From an uncultured bacterium (lineage in GTDB: Bacteria; Acidobacteriota; Thermoanaerobaculia; Thermoanaerobaculales; Thermoanaerobaculaceae), in the NCBI GenBank assembly GCA_937924755.1, contig CALEVZ010000037.1, positions 1-64,000 on the forward strand: DNA of 64,000 bases, in the 5' to 3' direction. The notes under the pieces are model-generated. The model was not told the origin of the DNA, ran no database searches, and saw nothing but the letters and a program-made list of their open reading frames with translations. Of this stretch, positions 45,077-55,100 are shown piece by piece. How positions within the stretch are numbered: position 1 is the first letter of the stretch; every line of letters starts with the position of its first letter. The position numbers and the translations under genes are program-made.

Positions 45077-46920
45077 GTCGCGTCATCGGCATTGATCTGG
45101 GGACAACCAACTCCTGCGCCGCCGTCGTGGAAGGGGCACGGCCGGTGGTGATCCCGAACCGGGAGGGGGCACGTACCACTCCTTCGGTGGTGGCGCGGGC
45201 CAGCGACGGGGAGCTGCTGGTCGGGCAGATCGCCCGGCGCCAGGCGCTGACCAATCCGGCGAACACCGTGTACGCCGTCAAGCGGCTGATCGGACGGAAG
45301 TACGATACGCCGGAGGTGGAGCGGGCCCGCAAGCTGGTACCCTACTCCATCGTTCGCGCCCCCAACGGCGACGCCGCGGTCGAGCTGGGCGGCCGGGCGT
45401 GTTCGCCCCAGGAGATTTCGGCACACGTCCTGCGGGAGATCAAGGAGTTTTGCGAGGCCACCCTCGATGCCAAGGTCGAGGACGCCATCATCACGGTTCC
45501 GGCCTACTTCGACGACTCCCAGCGCCAAGCCACCAAGGACGCCGGTGCCCTGGCGGGACTCAACGTGGTGCGCATCATCAATGAGCCGACGGCGGCGTCG
45601 CTGGCGTACGGCTTTGGCCGGGGCGGGTCGGAAATCATCGCCGTGTACGACCTGGGTGGAGGCACCTTCGATATCTCCATCCTGGAGATCGGCGAGGGGT
45701 TGTACGAGGTGCGCTCGACGGCGGGGGACACCTTTCTCGGCGGTGAGGACTTCGATGCTCGCATCATCGATTTCCTGCTTGAGTATTTCTACCGCGAGAC
45801 CAAGGTGGACTTGCGCGGCGACTCCATGGCCATGCAGCGCCTCAAAGAGGCTGCGGAGTCGGCGAAGTGCGAGCTGTCCACGGCGCAGGTGGTCACCATC
45901 AATTTGCCCTTCATCGCCACCGACGGCGGTCAGGCGTTGCACCTGTCCTACACCATGACGCGGGAGCAGCTGGAGGCGCTGGTGGGTGACCTGGTGCAGT
46001 CCACCCTCGAGCCCTGTCTCAACGCCCTGGATGCGGCCAAATTGAAGCCCAGTGACATCCAGCAGGTCATCTTGGTGGGTGGGCAGACGCGCATGCCGCT
46101 GGTGTCCCGGACGGTGGAGGAGTTCTTTGGGTGTCGACCCAATCGCGATATCAACCCCGACGAGGTGGTGGCGGTGGGGGCAGCGATCCAGGGCGGCATC
46201 CTGCATGGGGAGATCAAGGACGTGGTGCTGCTGGACGTGACGCCCCTGTCCATGGGCATCGAGACCCACGGCGGCCTGTTCACCAAGCTCATCGAGCGCA
46301 ACGCCACCATCCCCACCCGCAAATCGCAGATCTTCACCACCGTCACCGACAACCAGCGCTCGGTGGAGATCCACGTGCTGCAGGGGGAACGGGAGCTGGC
46401 CAGCGAGAATCGTTCCCTGGGGCGCTTCGAGCTGGTGGGAATCCCCCCCGCGCCGCGGGGGGTGCCGCAGATCGAGGTTACCTTCTCCATCGACGCCAAC
46501 GGCATCGTCAGCGTCTCGGCGCGCGACTCGGCCACGGGCAGGGAGCAGTCCATCCAGGTGAGTCCGGCCAGCGGCCTGTCGCGGGAGGAGATCGAGCGGC
46601 TGATCGCCGAGGCGGACAAGTACCGGCGCGAGGATGCCCGGCGCAAGGAGGTCAGGCTCCTGCGCAATCGTCTGGAGGGGCTGCTTTACACCAACGAGCG
46701 CGTTTTTAAAGAGTTCGGCAATTCCCTCGATGCCGCCTCCCGGGAGGAGGTGGAAACCACTCTGGCCAAGGGGCGCCGCCTCTTGGACTCTGACGACCCG
46801 GAGTTGCTGAAACAGGCGATCGACAGCGTGCAGTCGTGCTCGCGTCACCTCACCGAGGTGATGCTGGTGGATCCGCGCCAGCTGCTGGTCGGGTTGTCCC
46901 TGGGCGAGTCGAAGCAATAG
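45073..46920 (+). CDS. dnaK: Hsp70 chaperone DnaK (short C-terminus)
   Basis: [69 protein letters not shown]. Confidence 0.96.
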   Translation: MSRVIGIDLGTTNSCAAVVEGARPVVIPNREGARTTPSVVARASDGELLVGQIARRQALTNPANTVYAVKRLIGRKYDTPEVERARKLVPYSIVRAPNGDAAVELGGRACSPQEISAHVLREIKEFCEATLDAKVEDAIITVPAYFDDSQRQATKDAGALAGLNVVRIINEPTAASLAYGFGRGGSEIIAVYDLGGGTFDISILEIGEGLYEVRSTAGDTFLGGEDFDARIIDFLLEYFYRETKVDLRGDSMAMQRLKEAAESAKCELSTAQVVTINLPFIATDGGQALHLSYTMTREQLEALVGDLVQSTLEPCLNALDAAKLKPSDIQQVILVGGQTRMPLVSRTVEEFFGCRPNRDINPDEVVAVGAAIQGGILHGEIKDVVLLDVTPLSMGIETHGGLFTKLIERNATIPTRKSQIFTTVTDNQRSVEIHVLQGERELASENRSLGRFELVGIPPAPRGVPQIEVTFSIDANGIVSVSARDSATGREQSIQVSPASGLSREEIERLIAEADKYRREDARRKEVRLLRNRLEGLLYTNERVFKEFGNSLDAASREEVETTLAKGRRLLDSDDPELLKQAIDSVQSCSRHLTEVMLVDPRQLLVGLSLGESKQ

Positions 46921-46938
46921 TCAAGTCGAGAGGTTTCC

Positions 46939-48048
46939 GTGACATCGAAGCGCGATTACTACGAGGTTCTCGGCGTGAGCCGCAACGCCTCCCCGGAGGA
47001 GATCAAGGCGGCGTACCGGGCAACGGCGGTGAAGTTCCACCCCGACCGCAACCCCGGCAATCCTGACGCCGAGGAGAGGTTCAAGGAGGCCGCCGAGGCC
47101 TACGCGGTGCTCTCGGACCCCAACAAGCGGGCCCACTACGATCGCTTCGGTCACACGGGGGTGGGCGAGCAGCCGTTCAGCGGGTTCGACGCCACGGTGT
47201 TCGGGGATTTCGCCGACATTCTCGGCAACCTCTTCGGGTTCGAGGGGTTCTTCGGTGGGCGGCGGAGCAGCGGCGGGCCCTCTCGCGGCTCCGACCTGCG
47301 GGTGGGGATCACGGTGGAATTGCACGAGGTGGCGACAGGGGTGGAGCGCACCCTCACCATCCCCCGCGAGGAAAACTGCGAGCGCTGCGGCGGCTCCGGC
47401 CTGGCCGAGGGCGCCCGTCCAGAGACCTGCACGGCGTGTGGCGGGCGCGGGCAGGTGCGTTTTGCCCAGGGTTTCTTCACCATGCTGCAGACCTGCCCGC
47501 GCTGCGGCGGCGCCGGAAGGGTGATCACCCATCCGTGCGGCGACTGCGGCGGCAGTGGCCGCCAGCGGGTGCGACGCCAGGTGACCGTCAAGGTTCCGCC
47601 TGGGGTTGAAGACGGCACGCGCCTGCGGTTGGTCGGGCAAGGGGAGGCCGGGGCGCGCGGCGGACCGCCCGGTGATCTTTATGTGGTGGTGCAGGTTCCT
47701 CCCCATCGGCGGTTCGCCCGCGATGGCGCCGACCTGCACGTGGAGGAGGAGGTGTCCGCCTTTCACGCGGCACTGGGCACAACCATCGAGGTGGAGACTC
47801 TGGACGGCAAGGAGGAGGTTGCCGTGCCCCCTGGCAGCCAGTACGGCGACACCCTGGTGGTGCGGGGTAAGGGTCTCCCCAGGCTGCGCCACGCTGGTAC
47901 CGGCGACCTGGTGGTACACCTCAAGATCACTGTGCCGAAAAAGCTATCGCGACGCCAGCGCGAGCTTCTCGGGGAGATCCTGTCCGAGCTCGATAAGCCT
48001 TCGGTGTTCAAGCGGGTCAAGAAGATGATGGAAGGTGGAGGGGGATGA
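46939..48048 (+). CDS. dnaJ: Chaperone DnaJ
   Basis: DYYEVLGVSRNASPEEIKAAYR, HPD motif, four CxxCxGxG-type zinc motifs; GTG start. Confidence 0.97.
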   Translation: MTSKRDYYEVLGVSRNASPEEIKAAYRATAVKFHPDRNPGNPDAEERFKEAAEAYAVLSDPNKRAHYDRFGHTGVGEQPFSGFDATVFGDFADILGNLFGFEGFFGGRRSSGGPSRGSDLRVGITVELHEVATGVERTLTIPREENCERCGGSGLAEGARPETCTACGGRGQVRFAQGFFTMLQTCPRCGGAGRVITHPCGDCGGSGRQRVRRQVTVKVPPGVEDGTRLRLVGQGEAGARGGPPGDLYVVVQVPPHRRFARDGADLHVEEEVSAFHAALGTTIEVETLDGKEEVAVPPGSQYGDTLVVRGKGLPRLRHAGTGDLVVHLKITVPKKLSRRQRELLGEILSELDKPSVFKRVKKMMEGGGG

Positions 48049-48908
48049 GTTCCTACCTGGCGTTGGCCTGCGAGCTGGCGTCGGCGTTGGAGGAGAAGCT
48101 TACCGAGGCGATGGCGGGGTGGCCGGTGCTGGGCTGCCAGGTGGAGGACGTAAGCCCCGGCCGGGTGCTCGTTACCGTCTATCTCGAGCAGGGTAAGGCT
48201 GCGGCACTGGCCAGGATCGAGCGAGAGCTGGTGGCTTTCGGGGCGGTCAAGCTGGCCAGCGGTGAGCTGCCCGAGGCCGACTGGCTGGCCGAGTATAGGC
48301 GCCGCGTCACCCCCCGGGCCGTTGGGCGCCGGTTCTGGATCGACCCCCACCCCGCGCAGCCGACGCCGGCGCCGGAGGGGCGGATTCACCTGCTGATCGA
48401 ACCTCGCCAGGCCTTCGGCAGCGGCAGCCACGAGTCCACGGCGCTGGCGCTACAGTGCCTGGAGCAGATGAGCCTCGCCGGGCGCAGCGTCCTCGACGTG
48501 GGGACCGGCTCCTCCATCCTGGCTCTGGCGGCGGCGGCGCTGGGCGCCCGACCGGTGGTGGGGTTCGATATCGACCTCGAGGCGGTGTTCATCGCCGGCC
48601 AGACGGTCCAGGAGCAGCCTACTCGTTTCCCCGTGGCGCTCTTCGCCGGGACGGTGGAGGCCCTCGGGGCGGCGGCGCGCTTCGATGTGATGCTCGCCAA
48701 TCTGCTGCCGGCGCAACTTCATCCCATCCTGCCGGAGCTCGTCGGGCACCTTGCCGGGGGAGGTGAGCTGGTGGTGTCCGGGCTGCTGGCCAGCCAGCGC
48801 GCGGTCAGCGAGGTCGAACTGGCCCGCGCCGGTCTTCAGGTGACCGCGGCGTTGTCCATGGGTGAGTGGGTGGCGTTGCGCTGTCGGCGACGGTCGCCGG
48901 TTCCATGA
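48045..48908 (+). CDS. prmA: Ribosomal protein L11 methyltransferase
   Basis: FGSGSHESTALALQCLEQMSLAGRSVLDVGTGSSILALAAAALGARPVVGFDID; LANLLPAQL. Confidence 0.92.
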   Translation: MSSYLALACELASALEEKLTEAMAGWPVLGCQVEDVSPGRVLVTVYLEQGKAAALARIERELVAFGAVKLASGELPEADWLAEYRRRVTPRAVGRRFWIDPHPAQPTPAPEGRIHLLIEPRQAFGSGSHESTALALQCLEQMSLAGRSVLDVGTGSSILALAAAALGARPVVGFDIDLEAVFIAGQTVQEQPTRFPVALFAGTVEALGAAARFDVMLANLLPAQLHPILPELVGHLAGGGELVVSGLLASQRAVSEVELARAGLQVTAALSMGEWVALRCRRRSPVP

Positions 48909-49651
48909 CGCGGCTGGTCGTCACCGGGGTGGCGTTGCGGCCGGGTCGGATGCGGGTGCCGGCGACGGCGGCGCGGCACGCCCGGGTGGCGCGGGTCAAG
49001 CCCGGGGAGCCCATCGAACTGCTGGACCTTGAGGGTGCGGTGGCCACCGGACGCCTCGTCGGCTGGGATGGCGGCGCCTGCGAGGTCGAAATCACCCTCG
49101 TCGAATACGATCGGGGCGAGCCCCCGGCGCCTTTGGTCCTGGCCCTCGGCGTGCTGCACACCGAGGCGTTTTCCTGGGCGGTGGCGAAGGCCACCGAGCT
49201 GGGAGCTACGGTAATTCAGCCGGTTCTCTGCGAACGCGTGCAGCGCCGGGATCATCGCAGCCGCAGCGAGCGCTGGCGGCGAGTGGTGATGGCGGCGGTG
49301 ACGCAGTGTGGCAGGTCGAAACCTCCCGCCGTGGCCGAGCCGCTGCCGCTGGCCGATGTGTGTAGCCACGCGGTGGGGGTGCGGCTGGTGGCCGACCCGG
49401 CCGGTGCGGACGGGCCCCTCCCGCCCTCCGAGGCAGGCGAGGGGGCCGTCGTTCTTGTCGGACCGGAGGGTGGTTTCACCTCGACCGAGGTGGAGCTCAT
49501 TCGTTCCTCGGGTTTTGCCCGCCTGTGGCTGGGACCGCGCACCTTGCGGGCGGAAACCGCAGCGGTGGCGGCGCTGACGCTCGCCCAGCAGCACCTCGGC
49601 TGGCTTTCCGGGGGGGGAGCGGGGCTGCCTTGGCTGGCGCGGCAGGCATAG
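48905..49651 (+). CDS. rsmE: 16S rRNA m3U1498 methyltransferase
   Basis: HARVARVKPGE, KATELGATVIQPVLCERV, VLVGPEGGFTSTEVELI, LGPRTLRAETAAVAAL. Confidence 0.94.
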   Translation: MTRLVVTGVALRPGRMRVPATAARHARVARVKPGEPIELLDLEGAVATGRLVGWDGGACEVEITLVEYDRGEPPAPLVLALGVLHTEAFSWAVAKATELGATVIQPVLCERVQRRDHRSRSERWRRVVMAAVTQCGRSKPPAVAEPLPLADVCSHAVGVRLVADPAGADGPLPPSEAGEGAVVLVGPEGGFTSTEVELIRSSGFARLWLGPRTLRAETAAVAALTLAQQHLGWLSGGGAGLPWLARQA

Positions 49652-49678
49652 GCCACTGGGGCCGGCGAGGATGATTGG

Positions 49679-50149
49679 TTGTTGGTGACTAGCCTGGTAG
49701 GCTTGGATCTCGTGGCGCGGGTGATCGTCCATCGGCTCTCGGGAAGCAAAAAGGCGCGGGACGCCTGCCAGCTGGTGGAAAGCCTTTACCTGGCGGGTCG
49801 CCGTGTGCAGGTGTGGCTCGCCGACGAGCGCAAGGCGGCGATGTTCGATGAGTATCTGTGGACCTTTGCGGATGAGGCCTTCGTGCCACACGCCCGCTGG
49901 GAGGGCAACGGGGAGGTCGAGGAACCGGTGGTGGTGACCAGCGGTCCGCTGCTCCGGTGGGGGCAGGCGCAGGTGCTCATCCTGCTGGACCCACCGGAGG
50001 ACGTGGAGAACCTGTCCCTTTTCGAGGAGGTGCACGACTTCGTCACCACCGCCCCCACCGACGCTGGCCGCGCCGAGGCGTGGCGCGCCGCCGGCTTCGA
50101 GGTCGTTGAACAGCGCGGCGTGTCCCCGCCATCGCCGGGGCGCCGATGA
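49679..50149 (+). CDS. DNA polymerase III chi (HolC)-like protein
   Basis: KARDACQLVESLYLAGRRVQVWLADERKAAMFDEYLWTFADEAFVPHA; VLILLDPPEDVENLSLFEEVHDFV. Confidence 0.65.
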   Translation: MLVTSLVGLDLVARVIVHRLSGSKKARDACQLVESLYLAGRRVQVWLADERKAAMFDEYLWTFADEAFVPHARWEGNGEVEEPVVVTSGPLLRWGQAQVLILLDPPEDVENLSLFEEVHDFVTTAPTDAGRAEAWRAAGFEVVEQRGVSPPSPGRR

Positions 50150-50314
50150 GGGAGTCGGGTGAGAGTTTACGCTCCCCCGTACCTCCCCTAACGCATTCTT
50201 TAAAGAGAGGTAAGGAGGGGGAGAGGGAGGGTGGAGCGATTGTCGGAGGGCGGGGAGGAGCATGCTAAACTTCTTTCGCTCTCGCGATTCGCGGGCGCCC
50301 TGTGAGGAGCTACG

Positions 50315-50854
50315 ATGCAGAAGAGCGGCGCGGTGTGTTCTCTGGTTCTGATGGCTTGGGCGGCCAACCTGGCGGCGCAGGAACCGCCCGCCAAGATCGG
50401 CTTCGTGGACGTGGAACGGGCCATCGCCACGGTTGACGAGGGGAAGGCCCGGCTGGGGGAGCTGCGGGAGTGGGCGCGCCCCCGCGAGGAGGAGCTGGCC
50501 CGTCTGGGCCGGGAAATCGAGAGCCTCCGCTCCGAGGTGGCCACCAAGCGCGGGAGCGTGTCCGAAGAGGCGATGGCCGAGCTGAACCGGCGCCTGGTCT
50601 CCCGGCAGCGGGAGTTCGAGGACAAGCAGCGGGTTGCCCGCAGGGACTTCGAGGAGCGCCAGGCGGTCGTCCTGAAGGAAATGGGTGAGAAGCTCACCGC
50701 GGTGATCACTCAGTACGCGGACGGCAATCGGTATACCGCCGTATTCATCCTCGAACCCAACCAGCTGGTCTACCTGGCCAATTCCGCGGACCTGACCGAT
50801 ACGGTCATCAAGTTGTACAACGAAAAGTATCCCTACGCGGCCGGCAAGAAGTGA
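50315..50854 (+). CDS. OmpH/Skp family periplasmic chaperone
   Basis: Signal peptide; KIGFVDVERAIATVDEGKARLGEL..coiled coil..ITQYADGNRYTAVF. Confidence 0.9.
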   Translation: MQKSGAVCSLVLMAWAANLAAQEPPAKIGFVDVERAIATVDEGKARLGELREWARPREEELARLGREIESLRSEVATKRGSVSEEAMAELNRRLVSRQREFEDKQRVARRDFEERQAVVLKEMGEKLTAVITQYADGNRYTAVFILEPNQLVYLANSADLTDTVIKLYNEKYPYAAGKK

Positions 50855-51002
50855 AGTGTGAGCCAGTGAGGAGCGCCGAGTCGGCGCAGGCCGCGGGCCT
50901 GGGGATCGGCCGCCGGGGCACGCCCGCGGGTGAGTCCCCCGGTCGTGGCCCGGCATGCTCGCCCGGGCCCTCGCGCCGGTCGGCGTCAGGAAAGGATGAC
51001 CT

Positions 51003-51716
51003 GTGGCACGCAAACTGAAGCGGAAGGAGATCAAGCGCGACCAGTTCATCACCCTCATCGATCGGGCGATGGCCTGGACCGGGCAGAACTGGAAGACCGC
51101 CTCCATCGTCCTCGGTTGCGCCGTCGCCCTGGGTCTCGCCTACTGGGGGTTGACGCTGCTGGCCGCCTCCCGGGGAGGAGCGGCGGCCCGGGCGCTGGGT
51201 GAGGCGGTGGCGACGTTCGCCGCCCCGGTGGGTGGTTCCGCCGCGGCCGGGGAGGGACCGAGCTTTGCCACCAACGCCGAACGGCTCGACGCCGCGGAAA
51301 AGGCGTTTCGCCGGGTAGCCTCTCGCTACCGGTTTACCGCCCCCGCGCGCACCGCCCGACTGTACCTGGCGCGCATCGCCGAGGAGCGGGGCGACGTCGA
51401 CGGGGCCATCCGGTTGCTCTCCGAGCTAGCCGACCGGCGCAGCGACAACCCCGTGGTGGGACTGGCCACACTGGACCTCTTACGCCTGCGCTTGGCCAGG
51501 GGCGAGGGCAAGCAGCTGGTTAAGGAGCTGGAGGGCATGGTGTCCGGCAAGGACCAGCGTCTGCCCAGGGACCTCGCCCTCTTCCAGCTCGCCCGAGTGT
51601 GGGAGAGGGAGGGCAACATGGAGGAGGCCATCCGTCTGTACCGCAAACTCACCGAGGACTTTCCCGAGTCGCCCTACAAGTTCGAGGCGCAGCAGCGTCT
51701 TAGCGCCGCCTCGTGA
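51003..51716 (+). CDS. TPR protein with N-terminal TM anchor (YfgM-like)
   Basis: KRDQFITLIDRAMAWTGQNWKTASIVLGCAVALGLAYWGL; TPR helices; GTG start. Confidence 0.8.
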   Translation: MARKLKRKEIKRDQFITLIDRAMAWTGQNWKTASIVLGCAVALGLAYWGLTLLAASRGGAAARALGEAVATFAAPVGGSAAAGEGPSFATNAERLDAAEKAFRRVASRYRFTAPARTARLYLARIAEERGDVDGAIRLLSELADRRSDNPVVGLATLDLLRLRLARGEGKQLVKELEGMVSGKDQRLPRDLALFQLARVWEREGNMEEAIRLYRKLTEDFPESPYKFEAQQRLSAAS

Positions 51717-53041
51717 GCCCGCCCACCGCCGGCAAACAGCCCGTCTCGGGCTTCGCCGAAATCATCGCCATCAAGCGTGACGGCGGCGAGCTGAGCAGGG
51801 AGCAGGTGGCGCGCTTCGTGCGTGGTGCCAGCGACGGCAGCATCGGCGACGAGCAACTGGCGGCCATGCTGATGGCCCTGTGCATCCGCGGCGCCTCGCC
51901 CGCTGAAACCCTGGCCCTGGTGGAAGAGATGCGCGACTCGGGCGCCCGCTGGGAGCTGCGCGACCGCTTTCCTGTTCTGCTGGACAAGCATTCCACCGGG
52001 GGGGTGGGTGATTCTGTCTCGCTGGTTCTTGCGCCGCTGGTGGCGGCCTGCAGCATCCCCGTGGCCATGATGGCCGGGGCGGGCCTCGGGCACACCCAGG
52101 GGACCCTCGACAAGCTGGCGGCCATTCCGGGCTTTGCCGTGGCCCGCTCGCGGGGCGAGGCGCTGAGGCGCCTGGAGACGTGCGGGGTGTGCTTCGCGGC
52201 GCAGAGCGCCGAAATTGCACCTGCCGACCGCAAGTTATATGCACTGAGGGACGTGACGGCCACCGTGCCGTCGCTTCCGCTGATCGTGGCGTCCATCATG
52301 TCGAAAAAGCTGGCGCTGGGCGCGGCGGCCCTCGTCCTCGATGTGAAGATGGGGAGCGGCGCCTTCTGCAAGAACTCTCGCCAGGCCTGGGAGCTGGCCG
52401 AGGCGCTGGTTGGGGTGGCCCGCGCCGCCGGCATGCCCTGCCGGGCGCTGGTGACGGAGATGAACCAGCCGCTGGGCAGGCACCTGGGGTGTGCGTCGGA
52501 GGTGCGGGCGGCGCTGGAGGTGCTGGAGAACCGGGGCTCGGCGCGCCTGAAAGAGGTCACCCTGGCCCTCGCCGCCGCTGGCATGGCCCTTGTGGGGCAC
52601 GACGAACAGCACGCCCGCCGCGAGCTGGAGCGCGCCCTCGAGGAGGGCCGCGCGCGGCGGGAGTGGGACCGCATGGTGGCGGCGCACGGGGGGGACCCGG
52701 ATCCGCTCCGCCTGTTGCGCCCGCGCCAGTCGGTGGAGGTGGCTGCAGGCCGGGCCGGCTGGGTGATCGCCGTCGATGCCGAATCGCTGGGGTGGGTGGC
52801 CGTAGCGCTGGGGGCGGGGCGGCGGTTCGCCGGCGACACGGTGGATCCCGGCGCCGGTTTGGTGGTGCACGCGCGGCTGGGGGATGCCGTCGAGGTGGGC
52901 CAACCGTTGGCGACCCTGGAACTCGGGGTGCGGCAGGTGAACGTCGAAGCTCTGGCGGCCCGCACCGCTGCCGCCTTCACCGTGGGCGAGACGCCGCCCG
53001 CAGTCGCGCCGCTGATTGTGGCGTCGGTGGGAGGCGAGTGA
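51713..53041 (+). CDS. Thymidine/pyrimidine-nucleoside phosphorylase
   Basis: IIAIKRDGGELSREQVARFVRG, LDKHSTGGVGDSVSLVLAPLVAACSIPVAMMAGAGLGHTQGTLDKL, LDVKMGSGAF. Confidence 0.95.
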   Translation: MSPPTAGKQPVSGFAEIIAIKRDGGELSREQVARFVRGASDGSIGDEQLAAMLMALCIRGASPAETLALVEEMRDSGARWELRDRFPVLLDKHSTGGVGDSVSLVLAPLVAACSIPVAMMAGAGLGHTQGTLDKLAAIPGFAVARSRGEALRRLETCGVCFAAQSAEIAPADRKLYALRDVTATVPSLPLIVASIMSKKLALGAAALVLDVKMGSGAFCKNSRQAWELAEALVGVARAAGMPCRALVTEMNQPLGRHLGCASEVRAALEVLENRGSARLKEVTLALAAAGMALVGHDEQHARRELERALEEGRARREWDRMVAAHGGDPDPLRLLRPRQSVEVAAGRAGWVIAVDAESLGWVAVALGAGRRFAGDTVDPGAGLVVHARLGDAVEVGQPLATLELGVRQVNVEALAARTAAAFTVGETPPAVAPLIVASVGGE

Positions 53042-53045
53042 GGCG

Positions 53046-54965
53046 GTGCTGTACCGCCTGGAGGACGTGCGAGTCTCCTTCGGTGGCCGCGAGGTCTTGC
53101 GCGGCGTTTCTCTCCAGCAGGAGGCGGGGGAGAAGCTGGCCCTGCTGGGGCGCAACGGCAGCGGCAAGACCACGCTCTTGCGCCTGGTGCGCGGGGAGCT
53201 GGAGCCGGACTGCGGGGCGGTGGAGCGCTCCCGCACCCTGACCCTGGCGAGCGTGGAGCAGCACTTCGCCTGCTCCCCCACCGCGGGAGTGCTGGAGTCC
53301 TGCCTGGAGGCGTTTTCGGGGCTGCTCGACATCGAGCGGGAGATCGCCGCGCTGGAGAGCGGGCGCGAGGGGGGCAGCGGTGTCGCGGCTCGCCTCCATG
53401 AGTTGCACGACGCGCTGGCTCAGTTGGATGGCTACCGCGCCCGGCCCCGGGCGGAGGCGGCCCTGGCCGCCCTAGGGATCGGCCGCGACATGCTGGCCCG
53501 GCCCATTGGCACTCTCTCGGGCGGCGAGCGCACCCGGGTGGCGCTGGCTCGAGCCCTGCTGGCGCCCGCCTCCCTGCTGATACTGGACGAGCCCACCAAC
53601 CACCTGGACTTGCTGGGGGTGGACTTCCTCACCGAAGAGCTGGCGCGGCGGGAGGGGGCGGTGCTGGTGGTCACCCACGACCGGCAGCTGGTGGACCGCC
53701 TGGGGGGGGCGATCCTCGAACTCCACGCCGGTCGACTGGAGCGCTACCCGGCCGGCTACGAGCGCTACCGCCGGGAGCGCGCCGCCCGCCGGGAGCAGGC
53801 GCGCCGGGCGTGGGCGCTGCAACAGGAGGAGATCCAGCGCCAGGAGGAGTTCATCCGCCGCAACATCGCCGGGCAGAACACCCGCCAGGCGCAGGCGCGG
53901 CGGAAACTGCTGGCTAGGATGGAGCGCTTGGAACCGCCGGAGCCGGAGGTGCCGGCGGTGCGGCTGCGCTGGCCCGAGGCCGCCCGCTCCGGAGATCGGG
54001 TGCTGGAGGTCTCTCGCATGGCCGTGGGCTGGCAGGAGCCTTTGCTGCAGGACGTCACCTTCGTGCTCCGCCGGGGGGAGCGGCTGGCGGTGGTGGGGCG
54101 CAACGGCTCGGGCAAGACCACCCTGCTGCGGACGTTGGTGGGCTCGGTGCCCGCCCTGGGCGGCAGCATCCGGTTCGGTGCCGGGGTGGCGCCGGGGGTG
54201 TACGACCAGGAGAGCGCCGAGACCGGGGGGGAGTCCAGCGTGCTGGAGGGGCTACTGGCCTGCCGCCCCGACTGGGCCCCCGCCGACGCCCGCGCCTGGG
54301 CGGGCCGCTTCGGCTTCTCCGGCGAGGCGGCCGAGGCGCCGCCGCAGACCATGTCGGGGGGGGAGCGAGCCCGGGCCACCCTGGCCCGACTCCTGGCGCA
54401 GGCGCCCAACCTTTTGATTCTGGACGAGCCCACCAACCACCTGGACATCCCCACCTGCGAGGCGCTGGAGGAGGCCCTCCTCGACTACCCCGGCGCGGTC
54501 CTGGTGGTCAGCCACGACCGCCGCCTGCTCTCCCGGGTTGCCACCGGCGCGCTGCTGCTGGCCGGGGGGCAGGCGCATCTCTGCCAGTCGGTGGAGGAGG
54601 CCTTCGAACGGCTCGGGCTGACGCGGGAGGCAGTGGTGGAAAAGCGGGAGGCGCCCCCCCCGGCCCGCCGCTCGGCCCTGGAGGAGGAACGTCGGCGTCT
54701 CAGGCGGGACGCCGCGCGTGCCCGCCAGCGGGCTGAAGAGCTCGCCGCTGCGGTCCAGGCGGGGCAGGACCGCCTCACCGACATCGACGCGCTTCTCTGC
54801 TCGCGGGAGGTCTTTTCTGACCCTCCGCGGGCCAGCGCTTTGGCTGCCGAGGCCGAGGAGCTGCGGCAGCACTTGGAGGAGCTTCTGGAGGCCTGGACCG
54901 ACGCGGAGGAGGACGCCGAGGCCCTAAAAGCCCGCCTGACTGCCCTGTCAGCGGCGGACTCGTAG
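53046..54965 (+). CDS. ABC-F family ATPase
   Basis: Two NBDs (LLGRNGSGKTTLLRL; VVGRNGSGKTTLLRT), LSGGERTRVALARALL and MSGGERARATLARLL, two DEPTNHLD motifs. Confidence 0.97.
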   Translation: MLYRLEDVRVSFGGREVLRGVSLQQEAGEKLALLGRNGSGKTTLLRLVRGELEPDCGAVERSRTLTLASVEQHFACSPTAGVLESCLEAFSGLLDIEREIAALESGREGGSGVAARLHELHDALAQLDGYRARPRAEAALAALGIGRDMLARPIGTLSGGERTRVALARALLAPASLLILDEPTNHLDLLGVDFLTEELARREGAVLVVTHDRQLVDRLGGAILELHAGRLERYPAGYERYRRERAARREQARRAWALQQEEIQRQEEFIRRNIAGQNTRQAQARRKLLARMERLEPPEPEVPAVRLRWPEAARSGDRVLEVSRMAVGWQEPLLQDVTFVLRRGERLAVVGRNGSGKTTLLRTLVGSVPALGGSIRFGAGVAPGVYDQESAETGGESSVLEGLLACRPDWAPADARAWAGRFGFSGEAAEAPPQTMSGGERARATLARLLAQAPNLLILDEPTNHLDIPTCEALEEALLDYPGAVLVVSHDRRLLSRVATGALLLAGGQAHLCQSVEEAFERLGLTREAVVEKREAPPPARRSALEEERRRLRRDAARARQRAEELAAAVQAGQDRLTDIDALLCSREVFSDPPRASALAAEAEELRQHLEELLEAWTDAEEDAEALKARLTALSAADS

Positions 54966-55100
54966 AGCGGTCCTGGAAAGCGGTCGGGCGGGGCCGTGCT
55001 CGCGGCTTGACGCTGACACAGACCTGGCTGTTGATGCAAAGAAATCGCCCGCCACCGGCGGCGGTGGCGGGCCGGAATGGGATGGGAGGTTCGGGAGGCG

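Noticed and set aside
44833-46917. 694-aa ORF antisense to dnaK
   Set aside because: Exactly mirrors dnaK codon structure in high-GC DNA; composition (His/Arg/Gly-rich) is unlike a real protein. Long antisense ORFs opposite hsp70 genes are a known artefact.
48836-51106. 756-aa minus-strand ORF
   Set aside because: Runs antisense through prmA end, rsmE, holC-like and ompH, all of which have strong family motifs on the plus strand.
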